Shown: positions 35,092 to 46,616, counted from the stretch's first letter. The stretch: 64,000 nucleotides of DNA from an uncultured Pseudoteredinibacter sp. (GCF_947502065.1 NZ_CANMYE010000002.1:310001-374000), one strand, 5' to 3'. The notes: generated by a model from the sequence alone, not told the origin. Translations and numbers: made by a program.

Positions 35092-36144
35092 CTACAGGTT
35101 CTGATCCAAAACCTTGATCAAAAATTCAGTTTGTTCAAGCGTACCAATGGTTATACGCAAGCCGGTACGACCTTCCGCATCTGCTTTAGGACGAACTAAT
35201 ATAGCGGCCTCTTGCAGCTTTTTATTAAGAGCCTCAGGATCATCAGGGAAGATCCATAAATAATTAGCCGCAGATGGCCAGTACAACAAGCCTCTTGCAT
35301 CACAGAACTCTTCCAGCCGAGGCTTAGCCTGCTGCATCACCTCGGCCACATAGCGCTCGGTATACTCTGGGTTTTCCAATGCCGCTGTCGCAGCAACAAT
35401 CGCCAACTGATTGATATCGTAAGGTCCACGGACATTTAACAAGGCTTGAATGTTCTGCTCAGCGGCCAATACATAGCCAAAGCGTAAAGAAGGGATTCCC
35501 CATGTTTTTGAGAAGGTGCGCGTAATCAGCAAATTAGGGCATTCCTTGATCGCCGCCGCCACAGTGCACTGGCTATATTCGAAATAACACTCGTCCACTA
35601 ATATCGCGACGTCTTTTGCCGATTTTGCCAGTTCAATAATCGCCGCCGGCTCAACAATCGTACCGCATGGATTGTTAGGGTTAGATATAACGATCAACTT
35701 AGTCTTCGACGTTATTGCGGCCTTCACTTGCGCCAAAGGATATCCACTGTCGCGCTGATAAAGTGGCTTAATGATGTTTAAATTCTCTACCTTTGCCACC
35801 TGCTCATACATCGCAAAGCTCGGTGCAGGAATTATGATCTCGTCACCCCCGCGACAACAAGCCCGAATGATCAAATCGATTCCCTGATCAGAGCCATTAG
35901 TCACCATGACCTGACCAGCCTCAACCGCACAATAATCCGCTAGGCGCTCACATATATCGCCATAGTGTGGGTACTGCTGCAGGCGATTACCTTGAACATA
36001 ATCCACCAAGGCCTGCTTAATGGCATCACTCACTGGAATAGTGCGCTCATTAAAATCCAGTAGCGTAAAATCATCTGGATTGCGCCCTTCTAGTGGCGGA
36101 GCGTATGCAGCCATTGCCTCAATATGATCTTTAAATATTCCCAC
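35092..36144 (-). CDS. Class I/II aminotransferase, HisC-like
   Basis: 350 residues, PLP fold type I. Signatures: F-N-E-R-T near the N-terminus, N-G-S-D-Q-G-I-D, S-N-P-N-N-P-C-G-T, V-D-E-C-Y-F-E-Y and the Schiff-base lysine in R-T-F-S-K-T-W-G-I-P-S-L-R-F-G. It resembles histidinol-phosphate aminotransferase but is not in a his operon. It lies 36 bases downstream of proB on the same strand, so another amino acid role is equally possible. Confidence 0.85.
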   Translation of the reverse strand: MGIFKDHIEAMAAYAPPLEGRNPDDFTLLDFNERTIPVSDAIKQALVDYVQGNRLQQYPHYGDICERLADYCAVEAGQVMVTNGSDQGIDLIIRACCRGGDEIIIPAPSFAMYEQVAKVENLNIIKPLYQRDSGYPLAQVKAAITSKTKLIVISNPNNPCGTIVEPAAIIELAKSAKDVAILVDECYFEYSQCTVAAAIKECPNLLITRTFSKTWGIPSLRFGYVLAAEQNIQALLNVRGPYDINQLAIVAATAALENPEYTERYVAEVMQQAKPRLEEFCDARGLLYWPSAANYLWIFPDDPEALNKKLQEAAILVRPKADAEGRTGLRITIGTLEQTEFLIKVLDQNL

Positions 36145-36180
36145 TTTCTTTCTCCAGCAAGCGCTTGCTAAAACCGTTTA

Positions 36181-37302
36181 TTATTCACTCAGCACAAGGT
36201 TATCTCGATGTATCAATTCATCATCGCCGCCATAGCCTAAAGCGGTGCTAATTTTTTCACTGGATAATCCGATAATACGGCGCGCTTCATCACTGTTGTA
36301 ATTTACTAGGCCTCGAGCAATTTCTAGACCCTGCTCATTGCAACATAAAACCAACTCGCCACGAGTAAAATCACCAACAACTTGGGTAACCCCAACAGGC
36401 AGTAAACTCTTGCCCTGACCGCTCAGCACCCTGGTAGCACCAGCATCAAGGATAAGCTTACCCTTGGCCTGTAGATGACCCGCCAGCCACTGCTTTCGAG
36501 CTGCTTCAGGCTGGCGATCGGCCAACAATAAAGTACCCAAGTCTTCAGCTTTGCGTAGGCGACTCAGTACATTCTCGATACGACCACCGACGATTACTGT
36601 ATGGGCACCAGAACGAGCAGCCACTCTTGCCGCCCTTACTTTGGTTCGCATACCACCGCGTCCCAATTTACCGCCACCGCCGGCTTTTTCCTCTAAGCTG
36701 CTATCGCGAGCGCTGGCCTCACTAATAAGTTTTGCATCGGGATTGCTGCGTGGATCAGCATCAAACATACCCTGCTGATCCGTCAGAATAACGAGCTGCT
36801 CAGCATCTAGCAGATTGGCCACCAAAGCCGCCAGAGTATCATTGTCCCCGAAGCGAATTTCATCGGTAACCACCGTATCGTTTTCATTAACAATCGGGAT
36901 AACACCAAGATCAAGCAAGGTGTTTAAGGTAGAGCGGGCATTAAGGTATCGCTGACGACTGGAAAAGTCGTCATGATCTAATAACACTTGAGCTGTTTGC
37001 AACCCAAAGCGTTGGAATTTTTGCTGGTAAGTCTGCACTAAACCAGCCTGACCAACAGCAGCGGCCGCCTGCAATTCATGCAAGCTTTTCGGTCGTTTGC
37101 TCCAGCCCAGCTGGGTCATTCCGGCAGCTACGGCACCAGAGGAAACCAAGATAATTTCCAAGCCCGCTTGGCGCAAATGCGCCAATTCGGAGACCCAGGC
37201 ATCAATAGCGGCCTCATCCAAACCTTGGCCATCATTGGTCAGCAAGGCACTGCCAATTTTCACCACCCAGCGGCGGCTTGTTTGTAAACTTTTGCGACTC
37301 AT
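36181..37302 (-). CDS. proB: Glutamate 5-kinase
   Basis: 373 residues: amino-acid kinase domain ([35 protein letters not shown]) and a C-terminal PUA domain from about residue 280. It phosphorylates glutamate in the first step of proline synthesis. Length is typical of the PUA-containing form. It lies between obgE (64 bases upstream) and the HisC-like gene; obgE-proB linkage is common in gammaproteobacteria. Confidence 0.95.
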   Translation of the reverse strand: MSRKSLQTSRRWVVKIGSALLTNDGQGLDEAAIDAWVSELAHLRQAGLEIILVSSGAVAAGMTQLGWSKRPKSLHELQAAAAVGQAGLVQTYQQKFQRFGLQTAQVLLDHDDFSSRQRYLNARSTLNTLLDLGVIPIVNENDTVVTDEIRFGDNDTLAALVANLLDAEQLVILTDQQGMFDADPRSNPDAKLISEASARDSSLEEKAGGGGKLGRGGMRTKVRAARVAARSGAHTVIVGGRIENVLSRLRKAEDLGTLLLADRQPEAARKQWLAGHLQAKGKLILDAGATRVLSGQGKSLLPVGVTQVVGDFTRGELVLCCNEQGLEIARGLVNYNSDEARRIIGLSSEKISTALGYGGDDELIHRDNLVLSE

Positions 37303-37366
37303 TGTTTTTGCTATGCTTTTGTTTGCTATGGTGTGCGTCGCAGAATTAGATAACTATTGGCCGACC

Positions 37367-38680
<1,314 letters not shown>

Positions 38681-38730
38681 TTAAAAGATAAAGGCAATAC
38701 CACTACCCAAACTAAATCGAAGCCTCCCCG

Positions 38731-39175
38731 CCACACAGGAGTGTGGCCACAAGTGAGAACGCCTAAGCGTTCACACTAGTGCGAGCCACGTTAGGGCAAG
38801 CAGCTTCACAAGCTACGCCAGCCCTAGCGTGGCGACGCCATGTTCAATTCAGAAGGATTGAACATGGCAGTAATTAAAAACACCCACACAGGAGTGTGGC
38901 ACTAGTGAGAACGCCTAAGCGTTCACATTAGTGCGAGCCAGCTCTAGACAAGCCGTTTCACAAACGGCGCCAGTCTAGAGCTGGCGACGGCGCACTCAAA
39001 ACAGGAGTTTTGAGTGCGCCAGCAATTAAAAACACCCACACAGGAGTGTGGCACAAGTGAGAACGCCTAAGCGTTCACACTTGTGCGAGCCAAAGCTAGA
39101 CAAGCCGTTTCACAAACGGCGCCAGTCTAGCTTTGGCGACGGCACATTCAAAACAGGAGTTTTGAATGTGCCAGT
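38731..39175 (+). repeat. Three tandem ~153-bp structured repeat units with covarying hairpins
   Basis: Units begin at 38731, 38884 and 39036 and share one plan. (1) A 6-bp hairpin with AGGA loop, e.g. 38884-38899. (2) A two-part stem with constant CTAA loop, e.g. 38899-38934. (3) A 13-bp outer stem enclosing a 7-bp inner hairpin with CAC loop, e.g. 38937-38985. (4) A 14-bp hairpin with AGGA loop, e.g. 38989-39020. Outer stem sequences of (3) and (4) differ between units yet stay complementary, while loops and linkers are constant. Units 2 and 3 are nearly perfect; unit 1 has a few G-T pairs and mismatches and an AGAA-type last loop. No coding frame is credible. Confidence 0.93.
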
Positions 39176-39178
39176 AGG

Positions 39179-39213
39179 TAAAAAGAAGCCCCATCCAGAA
39201 ACTGAACGGGGCT
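39179..39213 (-). terminator. Rho-independent terminator of rplU-rpmA
   Basis: On the minus strand an 11-bp stem with two G-U pairs (39187-39197 with 39202-39213 approximately) is followed by a T-rich tail (39179-39184). It lies 54 bases after the rpmA stop and between rpmA and the repeat array, so it should separate rplU-rpmA from obgE. Confidence 0.75.
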
Positions 39214-39266
39214 CTCTTTAAGCTTTTATGCAAAGCTGAAGTGTCGCTTAGCGACAGGTCTCGCAA

Positions 39267-39524
39267 TTAGGCAGCAACGATGCTGATGTACTTGCGGTTC
39301 TTAGGACCTTTAACTTCAAACTTAACTTCGCCAGTCGCTTTGGCGAACAAGGTGTGGTCTTTACCCATACCTACGTTCTCACCAGCGTGGAACTTAGTGC
39401 CACGCTGACGAACCAAAATGTTACCAGCTAAAACTTGTTGGCCACCGAAACGCTTAACACCAAGGCGTTTACTTTCCGAATCGCGACCGTTACGAGTACT
39501 ACCACCAGCTTTTTTGTGAGCCAT
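39267..39524 (-). CDS. rpmA: 50S ribosomal protein L27
   Basis: 85 residues with the L27 signature: [16 protein letters not shown], then [10 protein letters not shown] and [12 protein letters not shown]27 reaches the peptidyl transferase centre. It is downstream of rplU in the usual order. Confidence 0.98.
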   Translation of the reverse strand: MAHKKAGGSTRNGRDSESKRLGVKRFGGQQVLAGNILVRQRGTKFHAGENVGMGKDHTLFAKATGEVKFEVKGPKNRKYISIVAA

Positions 39525-39620
39525 GATAATCTTCCTCTGTTGGGCCTCACTTTAGATTTATATGCCCAGTGCTCACGGGGCCTAAAGCAAAGCGAATTGA
39601 TCGAATACTATTAAAAGCGA

Positions 39621-39932
39621 TTAGCCTTTAATACCGGTAATTTTAACCTCGGTGTACCACTGACGGTGACCTTGGCGCTTCATGTGATGCTTACGACGAC
39701 GGAACTTGATGATCGTTACCTTTTCGCCGCGGCCGTGGCTAACTACTTCAGCAGTTACCTTGGCGCCAGCAACAGTTGGCTCACCAATCTTGATGTCGTC
39801 ACCATTGGCAACCATCAATACTTCGTCGAAGTCGATAGTTTCGCCAGTGGCTACTTCAATTTTTTCCAGCTTCAGGGTTTCGCCTTCCACTACACGGTGC
39901 TGCTTACCACCGCTCTTAATTACAGCGTACAT
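39621..39932 (-). CDS. rplU: 50S ribosomal protein L21
   Basis: 103 residues starting [14 protein letters not shown] and containing the L21 signature [16 protein letters not shown]. First gene of the rplU-rpmA unit; a good promoter lies about 150 bases upstream, leaving a leader that could carry regulation. Confidence 0.98.
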   Translation of the reverse strand: MYAVIKSGGKQHRVVEGETLKLEKIEVATGETIDFDEVLMVANGDDIKIGEPTVAGAKVTAEVVSHGRGEKVTIIKFRRRKHHMKRQGHRQWYTEVKITGIKG

Positions 39933-40083
39933 TGTATGCTCCAGTTGTTGCGCTCAGGCTTTTGGCCCGATTGCTTTTGGACGACACGAAGCAGCTAAGC
40001 TATTAATATTTAACAACTTTTGCTTTTAAAAGCACCGGTTGACTCCCATGCTTCACAGGGCTTGCGTCGTATAAAGGGCGGGC

Positions 40084-40112
40084 ATTCTACTTCATCAGAG
40101 CCCTTACAACAA
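40084..40112 (-). promoter_or_regulatory. Sigma-70 promoter of rplU-rpmA
   Basis: Read leftward: -35 TTGTTG (40112-40107), 17-base spacer, -10 TAGAAT (40089-40084), then a GC-rich discriminator (GCCCGCCC), as in growth-rate-controlled ribosomal promoters. Confidence 0.7.
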
Positions 40113-40177
40113 GCCTTTGAGCAGACAAATTGCTCAAAATACCCACAGCTGAAATACAGCGAAAACCCCCACAACTA

Positions 40178-40206
40178 TTGAGCTTGCCCAAGCTGACTGC
40201 TAGGAT
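40178..40206 (+). promoter_or_regulatory. Sigma-70 promoter of ispB
   Basis: -35 TTGAGC (40178-40183), 17-base spacer, -10 TAGGAT (40201-40206), 38 bases before the ispB start; divergent from the rplU promoter. Confidence 0.6.
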
Positions 40207-40244
40207 CGCGCCTTTGATGTATCAACCCTGTTAAGGCCCACACT

Positions 40245-41207
40245 ATGCTGCCCTTCCACCAAGCGGTCGAAGACGACTTTGCCGCCGTCAACCAGCTAAT
40301 CATTGATCAACTGCATTCCGATGTCGGGCTGGTAGAGAATATTGGGCATTATATAGTCGATGCCGGTGGTAAGCGCTTGCGCCCACTGCTGGTTTTGCTG
40401 TGCGCAAACGCTTTAGGCTACCAACACAGGCAGCACATCGATCTGGCAGCCATCATCGAGTTTATTCACACCGCAACACTGCTGCACGATGATGTTGTTG
40501 ATGTTAGCGAACTGCGCAGAGGCCGCCCAACTGCCAATGCTCAGTGGGGCAACGCCCCTAGTGTTCTGGTTGGTGACTTCCTTTATTCCCGCGCTTTCCA
40601 AATGTTAGTGGCAATCGGCAGCATGGATATCATGGCAATCATGTCTGATACCACCAACACCATCTCTGAAGGCGAGGTGCAACAACTGGTAAATGCCAAA
40701 GACCCAGAGGTTGATGAAGCTAATTACTATACGGTGATTCACAAGAAAACCGGCGCCTTGTTTGAAGCCGCTTGTGAAACAGCCGCGGTACTGTTCCAGG
40801 CGCCTGAAACCACAAGAGAGAGTTTAAAAGCTTACGGTTACCACCTAGGGCTCGCATTCCAGCTTATTGATGACGCCCTCGACTATGAAGGTGACGCCGA
40901 AGCACTTGGCAAAAATGTCGGCGATGACCTAGCCGAGGGCAAGCCAACCTTGCCGTTAATTCGCGCAATGGCTAAGGGAGATGCAATGGATCGCGAGCTA
41001 ATCGCCAATGCCATCCGCGAAGGCGCCGTAGAGCAACTCAATAACATTGTCGAAATTGTTCGTAAAACAGGCGCCTTAGAAGATACCAAGCAAGCTGCCA
41101 TCGACCACGCCGAGCAAGCCAAAGCGACGTTAGCAGATCTTCCACCGTCAAAATTTAAAACCGCCATGGAACAACTGGCAGATTTCGCGGTAGGTCGCGA
41201 CCACTAA
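40245..41207 (+). CDS. ispB: Octaprenyl diphosphate synthase
   Basis: 320 residues, trans-prenyltransferase fold. First Asp-rich motif L-L-H-D-D-V-V-D near residue 82, with R-R-G-R-P-T-A-N; second motif L-I-D-D-A-L-D-Y near residue 207. It makes the C40 side chain of ubiquinone. The position divergent from rplU-rpmA is classic for gammaproteobacterial ispB. Confidence 0.95.
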   Translation: MLPFHQAVEDDFAAVNQLIIDQLHSDVGLVENIGHYIVDAGGKRLRPLLVLLCANALGYQHRQHIDLAAIIEFIHTATLLHDDVVDVSELRRGRPTANAQWGNAPSVLVGDFLYSRAFQMLVAIGSMDIMAIMSDTTNTISEGEVQQLVNAKDPEVDEANYYTVIHKKTGALFEAACETAAVLFQAPETTRESLKAYGYHLGLAFQLIDDALDYEGDAEALGKNVGDDLAEGKPTLPLIRAMAKGDAMDRELIANAIREGAVEQLNNIVEIVRKTGALEDTKQAAIDHAEQAKATLADLPPSKFKTAMEQLADFAVGRDH

Positions 41208-41554
41208 TCATCGGCCTACCCAGGCACCTTTCGCGGTGCCTAGCTTCCCCTCTCCACCTCATGTAAACCCAGCCGCAACTCTAGCCCCAACAGGCTTTTT
41301 AGCACCCCAACTTTGTCACTTAAATTCTCATAAGTAATATCTAAAATAACCACAAGATATTGATATTGTTCATTTTTTTGATTTACACCTACATTTTCTA
41401 CCAATTTAAAAATATTCATTGTGCCTTCAGTTTTTTAGCCTACACTTCCGGCGCCTAAATCTTTATTGGTACTTTTTACTTAATTGGAGAGGATCCTGAT
41501 TAGCTATTAAGTTCAGTTTTTCAACGGTATGTATTTAAGTAGTAAGGAGGTTGC
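41208..41554 (+). other. 347-base intergenic region before the DUF11 gene
   Basis: It contains a 7-bp hairpin after ispB (about 41230-41249) without a T-tract, then an AT-rich stretch presumably holding the promoter of the DUF11 gene. A very strong ribosome site AAGGAGG (41544-41550) stands before the 41555 start. No small gene seen. Confidence 0.6.
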
Positions 41555-44500
41555 ATGCCACAGTTTGAAAAGAGTGTCCGTCGCGCCCAGAAGAAGCGCT
41601 GGTCACCTGCACTAATTGCTTTACCCGCATCACTGATATCCGCACAGCTTTTTGCTGCGGACGTGTTAATTCCGCAAATCATCGACACCCCAGACCCAGC
41701 TAGCCGAGGAGGCAACATCACCTACTCCATTACCGCGCAGAATGCCGCCGGTGATGCAGCCGATGATGTCGTGTTAAATTTCCCGCTGCCGGCCACCACC
41801 GAGTTTGTAAACGCCAACAACCCCAGCTGCCTACATAATGGAGCCACACCCGGCGAAGTTAACTGCGCGCTTGGCACATTGGCGGCAAACAGCCAGCAAG
41901 ATGTCAATATCGTAATTCGCACTAGCGCTAGCACTGGCAGCACCATTGCCATCAGCGCCAATATTGCCACCAGCAGCAGTGACAGCAACAACAGCAACAA
42001 TAGCGTAAATCAGAACACCACGATTAATGACGGTGCCGACTTGGCCTTAAGTTTGAATGCCAACCCTGGCAGCGTTATCGCCGGTGGGGACATCCAGTAC
42101 TCAGCCACCATCGAAAACTTAGGCCCAAATACATCAAATGGTATTCGCGCCATATTCGATCTATCTGTCGATGTCACATTTGTTGCGGGCTCAGTATCCG
42201 GCAGCGGCTGGAACTGCGGCTTGAGTGGGCAACAGCTCAGCTGTAACTACAGCGGCAGCTTAAGTAATGGCGCCAGTAGCAACTTAGGATTCAGGACCCA
42301 AGTTACTGGCTCCCAACTGGGCAACCTAATCAGCCTTGGTCGCGTTGAATCCGACACAGGCGACCCAGAGCTAAGCAACAATAACAGCAACGCTGATACC
42401 ACAGTGACAGCAGGCACCGACGTTGCTGTTACCATCGTGCGCCCACAAGCTAGCGCCGTGGGCGGTGAAGCTCTCAACTTTACTTTGCGCCCGCGCAATT
42501 TAGGGCCATTAGATGCGAACAACGTTGAAGTCACTTACGAAGTAGATAGTGGTTTTAGCATTGCCAGCACCCCAACGGGTTCAGGCTGGAGCTGCGCCAT
42601 CAACAGCCCGACAACAGCGAGCTGTACGCGCAGTACTTATATTGTCGGCGCGACTGACAATATTACCGTGCCCGTGATCGCAGCCTCACCTAGCACCTTA
42701 AGCAGCTACGAGCACCGCACTAGCATCAGTACAACAAGTGCCGAAGCGACAGAGCGACTCGCCAATAACAGCCATCAAACCAATATCAGCGTTACCCCGG
42801 ATGGCTTAGATTTATCCCTTACGAAAACCAAAAGTGTGGCAAGCAATGGGGCAAGCAATAACCCTGTTGCTGTTGGCGAGCTGATGTACAGTTTTATTTC
42901 CGTACGTAATGATGGCCCGCGAACAGCCAACAGCGGCACCATAACCGTTAGCGATCAGCTGGCCGCCAATGAAAGCTACGTCGGCTTCACCGGTACTAAT
43001 TGGTCTTGTGCGGCGGGCAGCCCTGTTGTGTGTACTTACAACAACAGCCTAAGCGCACAGAACAATAGCACTACCTTAATCATTCGAACTCGCGCCGACG
43101 CAGCTGGAACACTCAGCAATACCGCGACAGTAAATTACTCGGGAGTACCGGGTGATTTTAACAGCAGCAATAACAGCTCTTCGGCAAGTGTAACGGCCAC
43201 TAATTCGTCGGTTAATCTAAATGTTGTTAAGTCCACATCGACTGGCAGTCCAAGCGGTGGCGATAACACGCTGGATCAGAATGAAGAAAGTGTTTATTAC
43301 CGTATCGAAATTCGCAATAGCTCAACCACAGCGGCGACCGGCATTGTGATGACAGATTATGTTCCGGCCTTTTATTCAATCGGTGGCTATACCAGTGGCG
43401 TTAGCATTCACAGTGCACCCGCTAACTACAACTGCACTACCGGAAGCTTAGTTCGCTGTACGCAAAACTCTGGCAGTCTTAGCCAGGGTGCGGTAGATAC
43501 CATTGTGATTAAAATGGATCGCCCAATCCGCGATGGCAACTTTACTAACACAGCCGATGCTTTCTCAGCTAATTTTGGCGATAGCGATCGCAGCGACAAC
43601 AGTGGTAGTAGCAGTTTAAATGTAGCGGCAGCCGTCGACATTGAGCTCAGCAATAAAGTTGTTAGTCCAACATCTACCCCCGCTGGCGCAAACGCAGTTT
43701 ACACAATATCTGTTCGCAATCGCGGCGCCTCTACCGCCAATAATGTTGAACTCACCGATACTTTTGTTCTTCCTGCTGGCGACCCAGGCTTTACTTTTAT
43801 TGCAAGTACAGGGGCAAGCTGTACCGGCTTAACGGCAGGCAATAGTTACACCGCAGCCGACAACCCGTCATTGCTTTGTAACTTAGGCAGTATGGGTGCC
43901 GGGGCAACACGCGCCATCACCCTGACGATTCGTCCAAACTTTTTAGCAGGACAAAGTGGCAGTCGCATTTTTCAAAACAGCGCCAGCGTAAGCACCGACA
44001 CCTTTGAAGACGCCAGTAATCAAAGTAATAACAGCTTTGGCCCAGTCGATCTCACCATCACTAAAGATCAAGTTGATTTATTAATCGACGTTGTCGATAA
44101 CAAGGATGGTTTTTTCTGGGACGCCAGCAATAACGGCGACAATACCAACAATGATGTTGTGTACGATGTGAACTATAAAAACCGTGGGCCTTCTTACGCT
44201 ACCGGTGTTTACTATGAATATGACATCACTCCAAAAGATGGCAAAAGCGTACAGTTTATGTGCGATGAGGCCAATGCTGGAGACAGCTGCGGCAGCACCG
44301 CTGATACTTGCACCGTGCAATCTGGTAGTAATCCAATTATTGGGCCTGCGACATTAACCTTACGCTGCTTGGCCAACACCGTTGCCGGAAAAACTGACGA
44401 AATGGATGTTGATGCAGCCGTTGGTGGGCACCGCTACTTAACTTTCCGCTATCTGAGCAAACCCGATAGCGGTGGTGACACCCATCGACATGAAGCCCGC

Positions 44501-45076
44501 ATCAACGCCAATGAAGCGGAAACCGCAGTCAGTAACAACTCGGAAGATGAGCCGACCAGTTTACGCGCCCATACCGATCTTGTTGTTGTGGAAAAGCAAG
44601 CCGATATCAGCGAAGCCGATCTTGAACAGCCGTTCCGCTGGATTATCAATCTGCGCAATGATGGCCCGCTAGACAGCGACGACACAGTTGTTAGCGATAC
44701 ACTGCCAGCCGATATGGAACTTGATGGCAACGCACGCTGGTCTATCAACGGCGGCGCCAGCGGCGACTGTACCATTACCGGCCAAGACCTGCGCTGTGAG
44801 CTAGGCACCTTAGCGAACAGCCAAACCGCTACTGTTACTGTACCGGTTAAAGTCATGGCATTTAGTAGCGCTCAAATGCAAAACTGTGCTGCTGCGACAA
44901 CGGCGGGAACCGATCCCGACGCAAGCAACAACAGCAACATTTGCGGCACCATTGATGTCAACAATCGCATTTGGAGCCCACCAAAAAATGTACCAACGCT
45001 TGGACCTTGGGGCATTGCACTAATGCTAAGCGGTCTTATGCTAATCGCATGGCGCCGCAGAAGCATCATGGCCTAA
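41555..45076 (+). CDS. Large DUF11-repeat surface protein with IPTL-CTERM sorting signal
   Basis: 1173 residues. An N-terminal signal (L-I-A-L-P-A-S-L-I-S-A-Q-L-F-A-A) is followed by about eight Ig-like DUF11 repeats, each with blocks such as D-L-x-L-x-x, Y-x-x-x-x-x-N-x-G-P and N-N-S. The end carries V-P-T-L-G-P-W-G-I-A-L-M, a helix and an Arg cluster (W-R-R-R), the IPTL-CTERM protein-sorting signal. Such proteins are exported and probably processed by a dedicated rhombosortase- or exosortase-like system; none is in this window. High Ser/Asn/Thr content and repeats suggest an adhesive or matrix role. Confidence 0.9.
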   Translation: MPQFEKSVRRAQKKRWSPALIALPASLISAQLFAADVLIPQIIDTPDPASRGGNITYSITAQNAAGDAADDVVLNFPLPATTEFVNANNPSCLHNGATPGEVNCALGTLAANSQQDVNIVIRTSASTGSTIAISANIATSSSDSNNSNNSVNQNTTINDGADLALSLNANPGSVIAGGDIQYSATIENLGPNTSNGIRAIFDLSVDVTFVAGSVSGSGWNCGLSGQQLSCNYSGSLSNGASSNLGFRTQVTGSQLGNLISLGRVESDTGDPELSNNNSNADTTVTAGTDVAVTIVRPQASAVGGEALNFTLRPRNLGPLDANNVEVTYEVDSGFSIASTPTGSGWSCAINSPTTASCTRSTYIVGATDNITVPVIAASPSTLSSYEHRTSISTTSAEATERLANNSHQTNISVTPDGLDLSLTKTKSVASNGASNNPVAVGELMYSFISVRNDGPRTANSGTITVSDQLAANESYVGFTGTNWSCAAGSPVVCTYNNSLSAQNNSTTLIIRTRADAAGTLSNTATVNYSGVPGDFNSSNNSSSASVTATNSSVNLNVVKSTSTGSPSGGDNTLDQNEESVYYRIEIRNSSTTAATGIVMTDYVPAFYSIGGYTSGVSIHSAPANYNCTTGSLVRCTQNSGSLSQGAVDTIVIKMDRPIRDGNFTNTADAFSANFGDSDRSDNSGSSSLNVAAAVDIELSNKVVSPTSTPAGANAVYTISVRNRGASTANNVELTDTFVLPAGDPGFTFIASTGASCTGLTAGNSYTAADNPSLLCNLGSMGAGATRAITLTIRPNFLAGQSGSRIFQNSASVSTDTFEDASNQSNNSFGPVDLTITKDQVDLLIDVVDNKDGFFWDASNNGDNTNNDVVYDVNYKNRGPSYATGVYYEYDITPKDGKSVQFMCDEANAGDSCGSTADTCTVQSGSNPIIGPATLTLRCLANTVAGKTDEMDVDAAVGGHRYLTFRYLSKPDSGGDTHRHEARINANEAETAVSNNSEDEPTSLRAHTDLVVVEKQADISEADLEQPFRWIINLRNDGPLDSDDTVVSDTLPADMELDGNARWSINGGASGDCTITGQDLRCELGTLANSQTATVTVPVKVMAFSSAQMQNCAAATTAGTDPDASNNSNICGTIDVNNRIWSPPKNVPTLGPWGIALMLSGLMLIAWRRRSIMA

Positions 45077-45111
45077 ACACGCACGATAATTCCATGCGTA
45101 AAAAAAGGCAT

Positions 45112-45141
45112 AAAAAAACCGGCTGAAAGCCGGTTTTTTTT
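45112..45141. terminator. Bidirectional terminator between the DUF11 gene and cpsG
   Basis: CCGGC/GCCGG stem (45119-45123 with 45129-45133) around a TGAAA loop, flanked by seven A and eight T that extend the stem. It works for both convergent genes. Confidence 0.92.
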
Positions 45142-45156
45142 ATTGCTCAAAGATTA

Positions 45157-46509
45157 TTAAAACTGTTGAATCAGCTCTAACAATTCATCGCACTTACTTT
45201 CCATTAAAGCAATATCGGCTTTGGTTTCTACATTGAGACGCACGACAGGCTCTGTATTTGAACGACGTAAATTAAATCGCCATTGGCCCATATCAAAAGA
45301 TAATCCATCGGTTTCATCCAACTGGATAGCATCAGCTGAATAACGTTCTGCGATAGCACTCAATAAGGCATCCGTGTCTTTTACCTTGCTGTTAATTTCT
45401 CCACTACAAGGAAACGCCTGCATGCGCTCCACTACCATGGATTCCAAAGATTGTTGCTTACGACTCATTAATTCGCTGACCAATAGCCAAGGGATCATGC
45501 CGCTATCACAGTAAGCAAAATCTTTAAAATAATGATGGGCGCTCATCTCGCCACCATAAACCGCATCTTCTTTGCGCATGCGCTCTTTAATAAAAGCGTG
45601 ACCGGTTTTACTTTGAACGGCCAGACCGGCAGCAGCCTCACAAATCGCCTGAGTGTTCCAGATCAAACGAGGATCATGGACAACTTTGGCGCCGGCATTT
45701 TTTGCCAAAAATGCATCGGCCAATAAACCCACTACGTAATAGCCTTCAATAAAATGCCCCTTCGCATCGAAGAAAAAGCAGCGGTCGAAATCACCATCCC
45801 AAGCAATACCCAAATCAGCATTATGGGCGATAACAGCTTCGGCGGTAGGCGCACGATTTTCCACTAAAAGAGGGTTGGGAATTCCATTTGGGAAGTTGCC
45901 ATCTGGATTGTGATGCACCTTGATAAATTCGAACGGCAAGTGTGACTCCAAAGCATCAATCACCTCACCAGCGCCACCATTACCGGCATTGACCACAATC
46001 TTCAACGGTTTCAGCGCAGCAACATCAACATAGGAGAGCAGATGCTCAATATAAGCTGGGCGTGAATCTAGTTTTTTCACCGCACCTTTTTGCGCAGCTT
46101 TAGTGAAGTTATCCGCCTCAGCCAATGCTTGAATCTGCTTCAAACCAGTATCGCCGCTGATAGGCTTTGCGCCTTCACGCACAAACTTCATACCGTTGTA
46201 GTCCATAGGGTTGTGGCTCGCGGTTACACAGATGCCACCATCGACAGGCTGATCAAAAGCCGCAAAATACACCTCTTCAGTGCCACACTGCCCTATATGA
46301 ATAACCTCTGCCCCCATATCAGTGATGCCGTCAATAAGAGCATCGCTAAGGGATGTGCTGGTTAAACGCACATCGTGGCCAACCACCACAGATTTTGCCC
46401 CTAGAAACTCCACAAATGCACATCCTATGCGGTAGGCGATAGCCTCATTCAACTGATCTGGAACCCGACCACGAATATCATAGGCCTTAAAACACGTTAA
46501 TGTGCTCAC
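45157..46509 (-). CDS. cpsG: Phosphomannomutase (CpsG/ManB type)
   Basis: 450 residues with an alpha-D-phosphohexomutase fold matching E. coli CpsG along its length: [11 protein letters not shown], phosphoserine loop [13 protein letters not shown], metal loop D-G-D-F-D-R-C-F, sugar loop [10 protein letters not shown] and phosphate-binding [10 protein letters not shown]. It makes mannose-1-phosphate for GDP-mannose-derived polysaccharides. No other capsule or LPS genes are adjacent except the degenerate RmlD-like gene 4 kb away. Confidence 0.94.
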   Translation of the reverse strand: MSTLTCFKAYDIRGRVPDQLNEAIAYRIGCAFVEFLGAKSVVVGHDVRLTSTSLSDALIDGITDMGAEVIHIGQCGTEEVYFAAFDQPVDGGICVTASHNPMDYNGMKFVREGAKPISGDTGLKQIQALAEADNFTKAAQKGAVKKLDSRPAYIEHLLSYVDVAALKPLKIVVNAGNGGAGEVIDALESHLPFEFIKVHHNPDGNFPNGIPNPLLVENRAPTAEAVIAHNADLGIAWDGDFDRCFFFDAKGHFIEGYYVVGLLADAFLAKNAGAKVVHDPRLIWNTQAICEAAAGLAVQSKTGHAFIKERMRKEDAVYGGEMSAHHYFKDFAYCDSGMIPWLLVSELMSRKQQSLESMVVERMQAFPCSGEINSKVKDTDALLSAIAERYSADAIQLDETDGLSFDMGQWRFNLRRSNTEPVVRLNVETKADIALMESKCDELLELIQQF

Positions 46510-46616
46510 CCTAAAACTCCTTTATTTTGTCTGTATTAGTAAGTGTCTCGTACCGAAGCGGCCAATATACCACAGCCATACGTCTTAAGTGTGACATAGC
46601 CTGTCCCCCTGAGCCC

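Noticed and set aside
38731..39175. CRISPR array
   Set aside because: Units are ~153 bp with internal palindromes and near-identical linkers; there are no short repeats with unique spacers and no cas genes.
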